From: Baffinella frigidus
Taxonomy: Eukaryota > Cryptophyceae > Cryptomonadales > Baffinellaceae
NCBI GenBank assembly: GCA_026770585.1
Contig: MU646846.1
Location: forward strand, 63,391-90,181
Length of the DNA stretch: 26,791 bases
Direction: 5' to 3'
Position numbers and translations under genes: made by a program. The notes below the pieces were generated by a model that saw only the letters and a program-made list of their open reading frames with translations, had not been told where the DNA came from and ran no database searches. Shown in pieces: positions 26,746 through 26,791 of the stretch (the first letter of the stretch is position 1; every line of letters starts with the position of its first letter).

Positions 26746-26791
26746 CTGGGTTGGGGGTTGGGGGTTGGGGTTTGGGGTTTGGGGTTTGGGG

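Overview
The window looks like nuclear DNA from a eukaryotic microalga or related protist, most plausibly an alveolate (chromerid or dinoflagellate); this is inference. The grounds are many short exons with strongly G/C-ending codons, (TTTAGGG)n-type telomere-like repeats filling almost every intron, a minority of probable GC-AG and GA-AG introns, and AG|G at many acceptors. No prokaryotic gene organisation, rRNA, secure tRNA or CRISPR is visible. There is no transcript evidence, so every exon below is predicted from open frames, splice signals and phase.

Layout. (1) 1-1003, + strand: the 3' end of a gene, seen as a possible short exon at 71-127 and a terminal exon at 454-1003 encoding a Ser/Thr/His-rich tail. 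(2) 1004-4756: about 3.7 kb without a confident gene. It holds four copies of a TA-flanked palindromic MITE, degenerate minisatellites and a telomere-like block. (3) 4757 to beyond the right edge, - strand: one very large gene. I can place 60 exons, about 7.3 kb of coding sequence or roughly 2,440 codons, with the stop at 4757-4759 and the 5' end off the window. Reading phase is consistent at 56 of 59 junctions. Some acceptors were chosen with phase in mind, so this is strong but not fully independent support.

Predicted protein, N to C: beta-propeller-like repeats (exons 3-25), a helical TPR/coiled-coil block (26-28), a concanavalin A/LamG-like domain (31-39) interrupted by a coiled-coil insertion of about 200 residues, the start and end of what looks like a second ConA-like unit (40-42), a short Cys-rich exon (43), a second TPR/helical block (45-54), an acidic Ser-rich linker (55-57), one transmembrane helix (58) and a short tail (59-60). 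This suggests a giant single-pass surface or endomembrane protein. I do not recognise a named family for the whole protein.

The most unusual content is in the introns. Most are built of telomere-like repeats in either orientation. Several show signs of how introns or exons arise: direct repeats flanking an intron, a repeat family whose ends coincide with splice sites, a 160-bp terminal-inverted-repeat element that starts at a splice donor, and repeated tandem duplications of exons or of acceptor-plus-exon segments.
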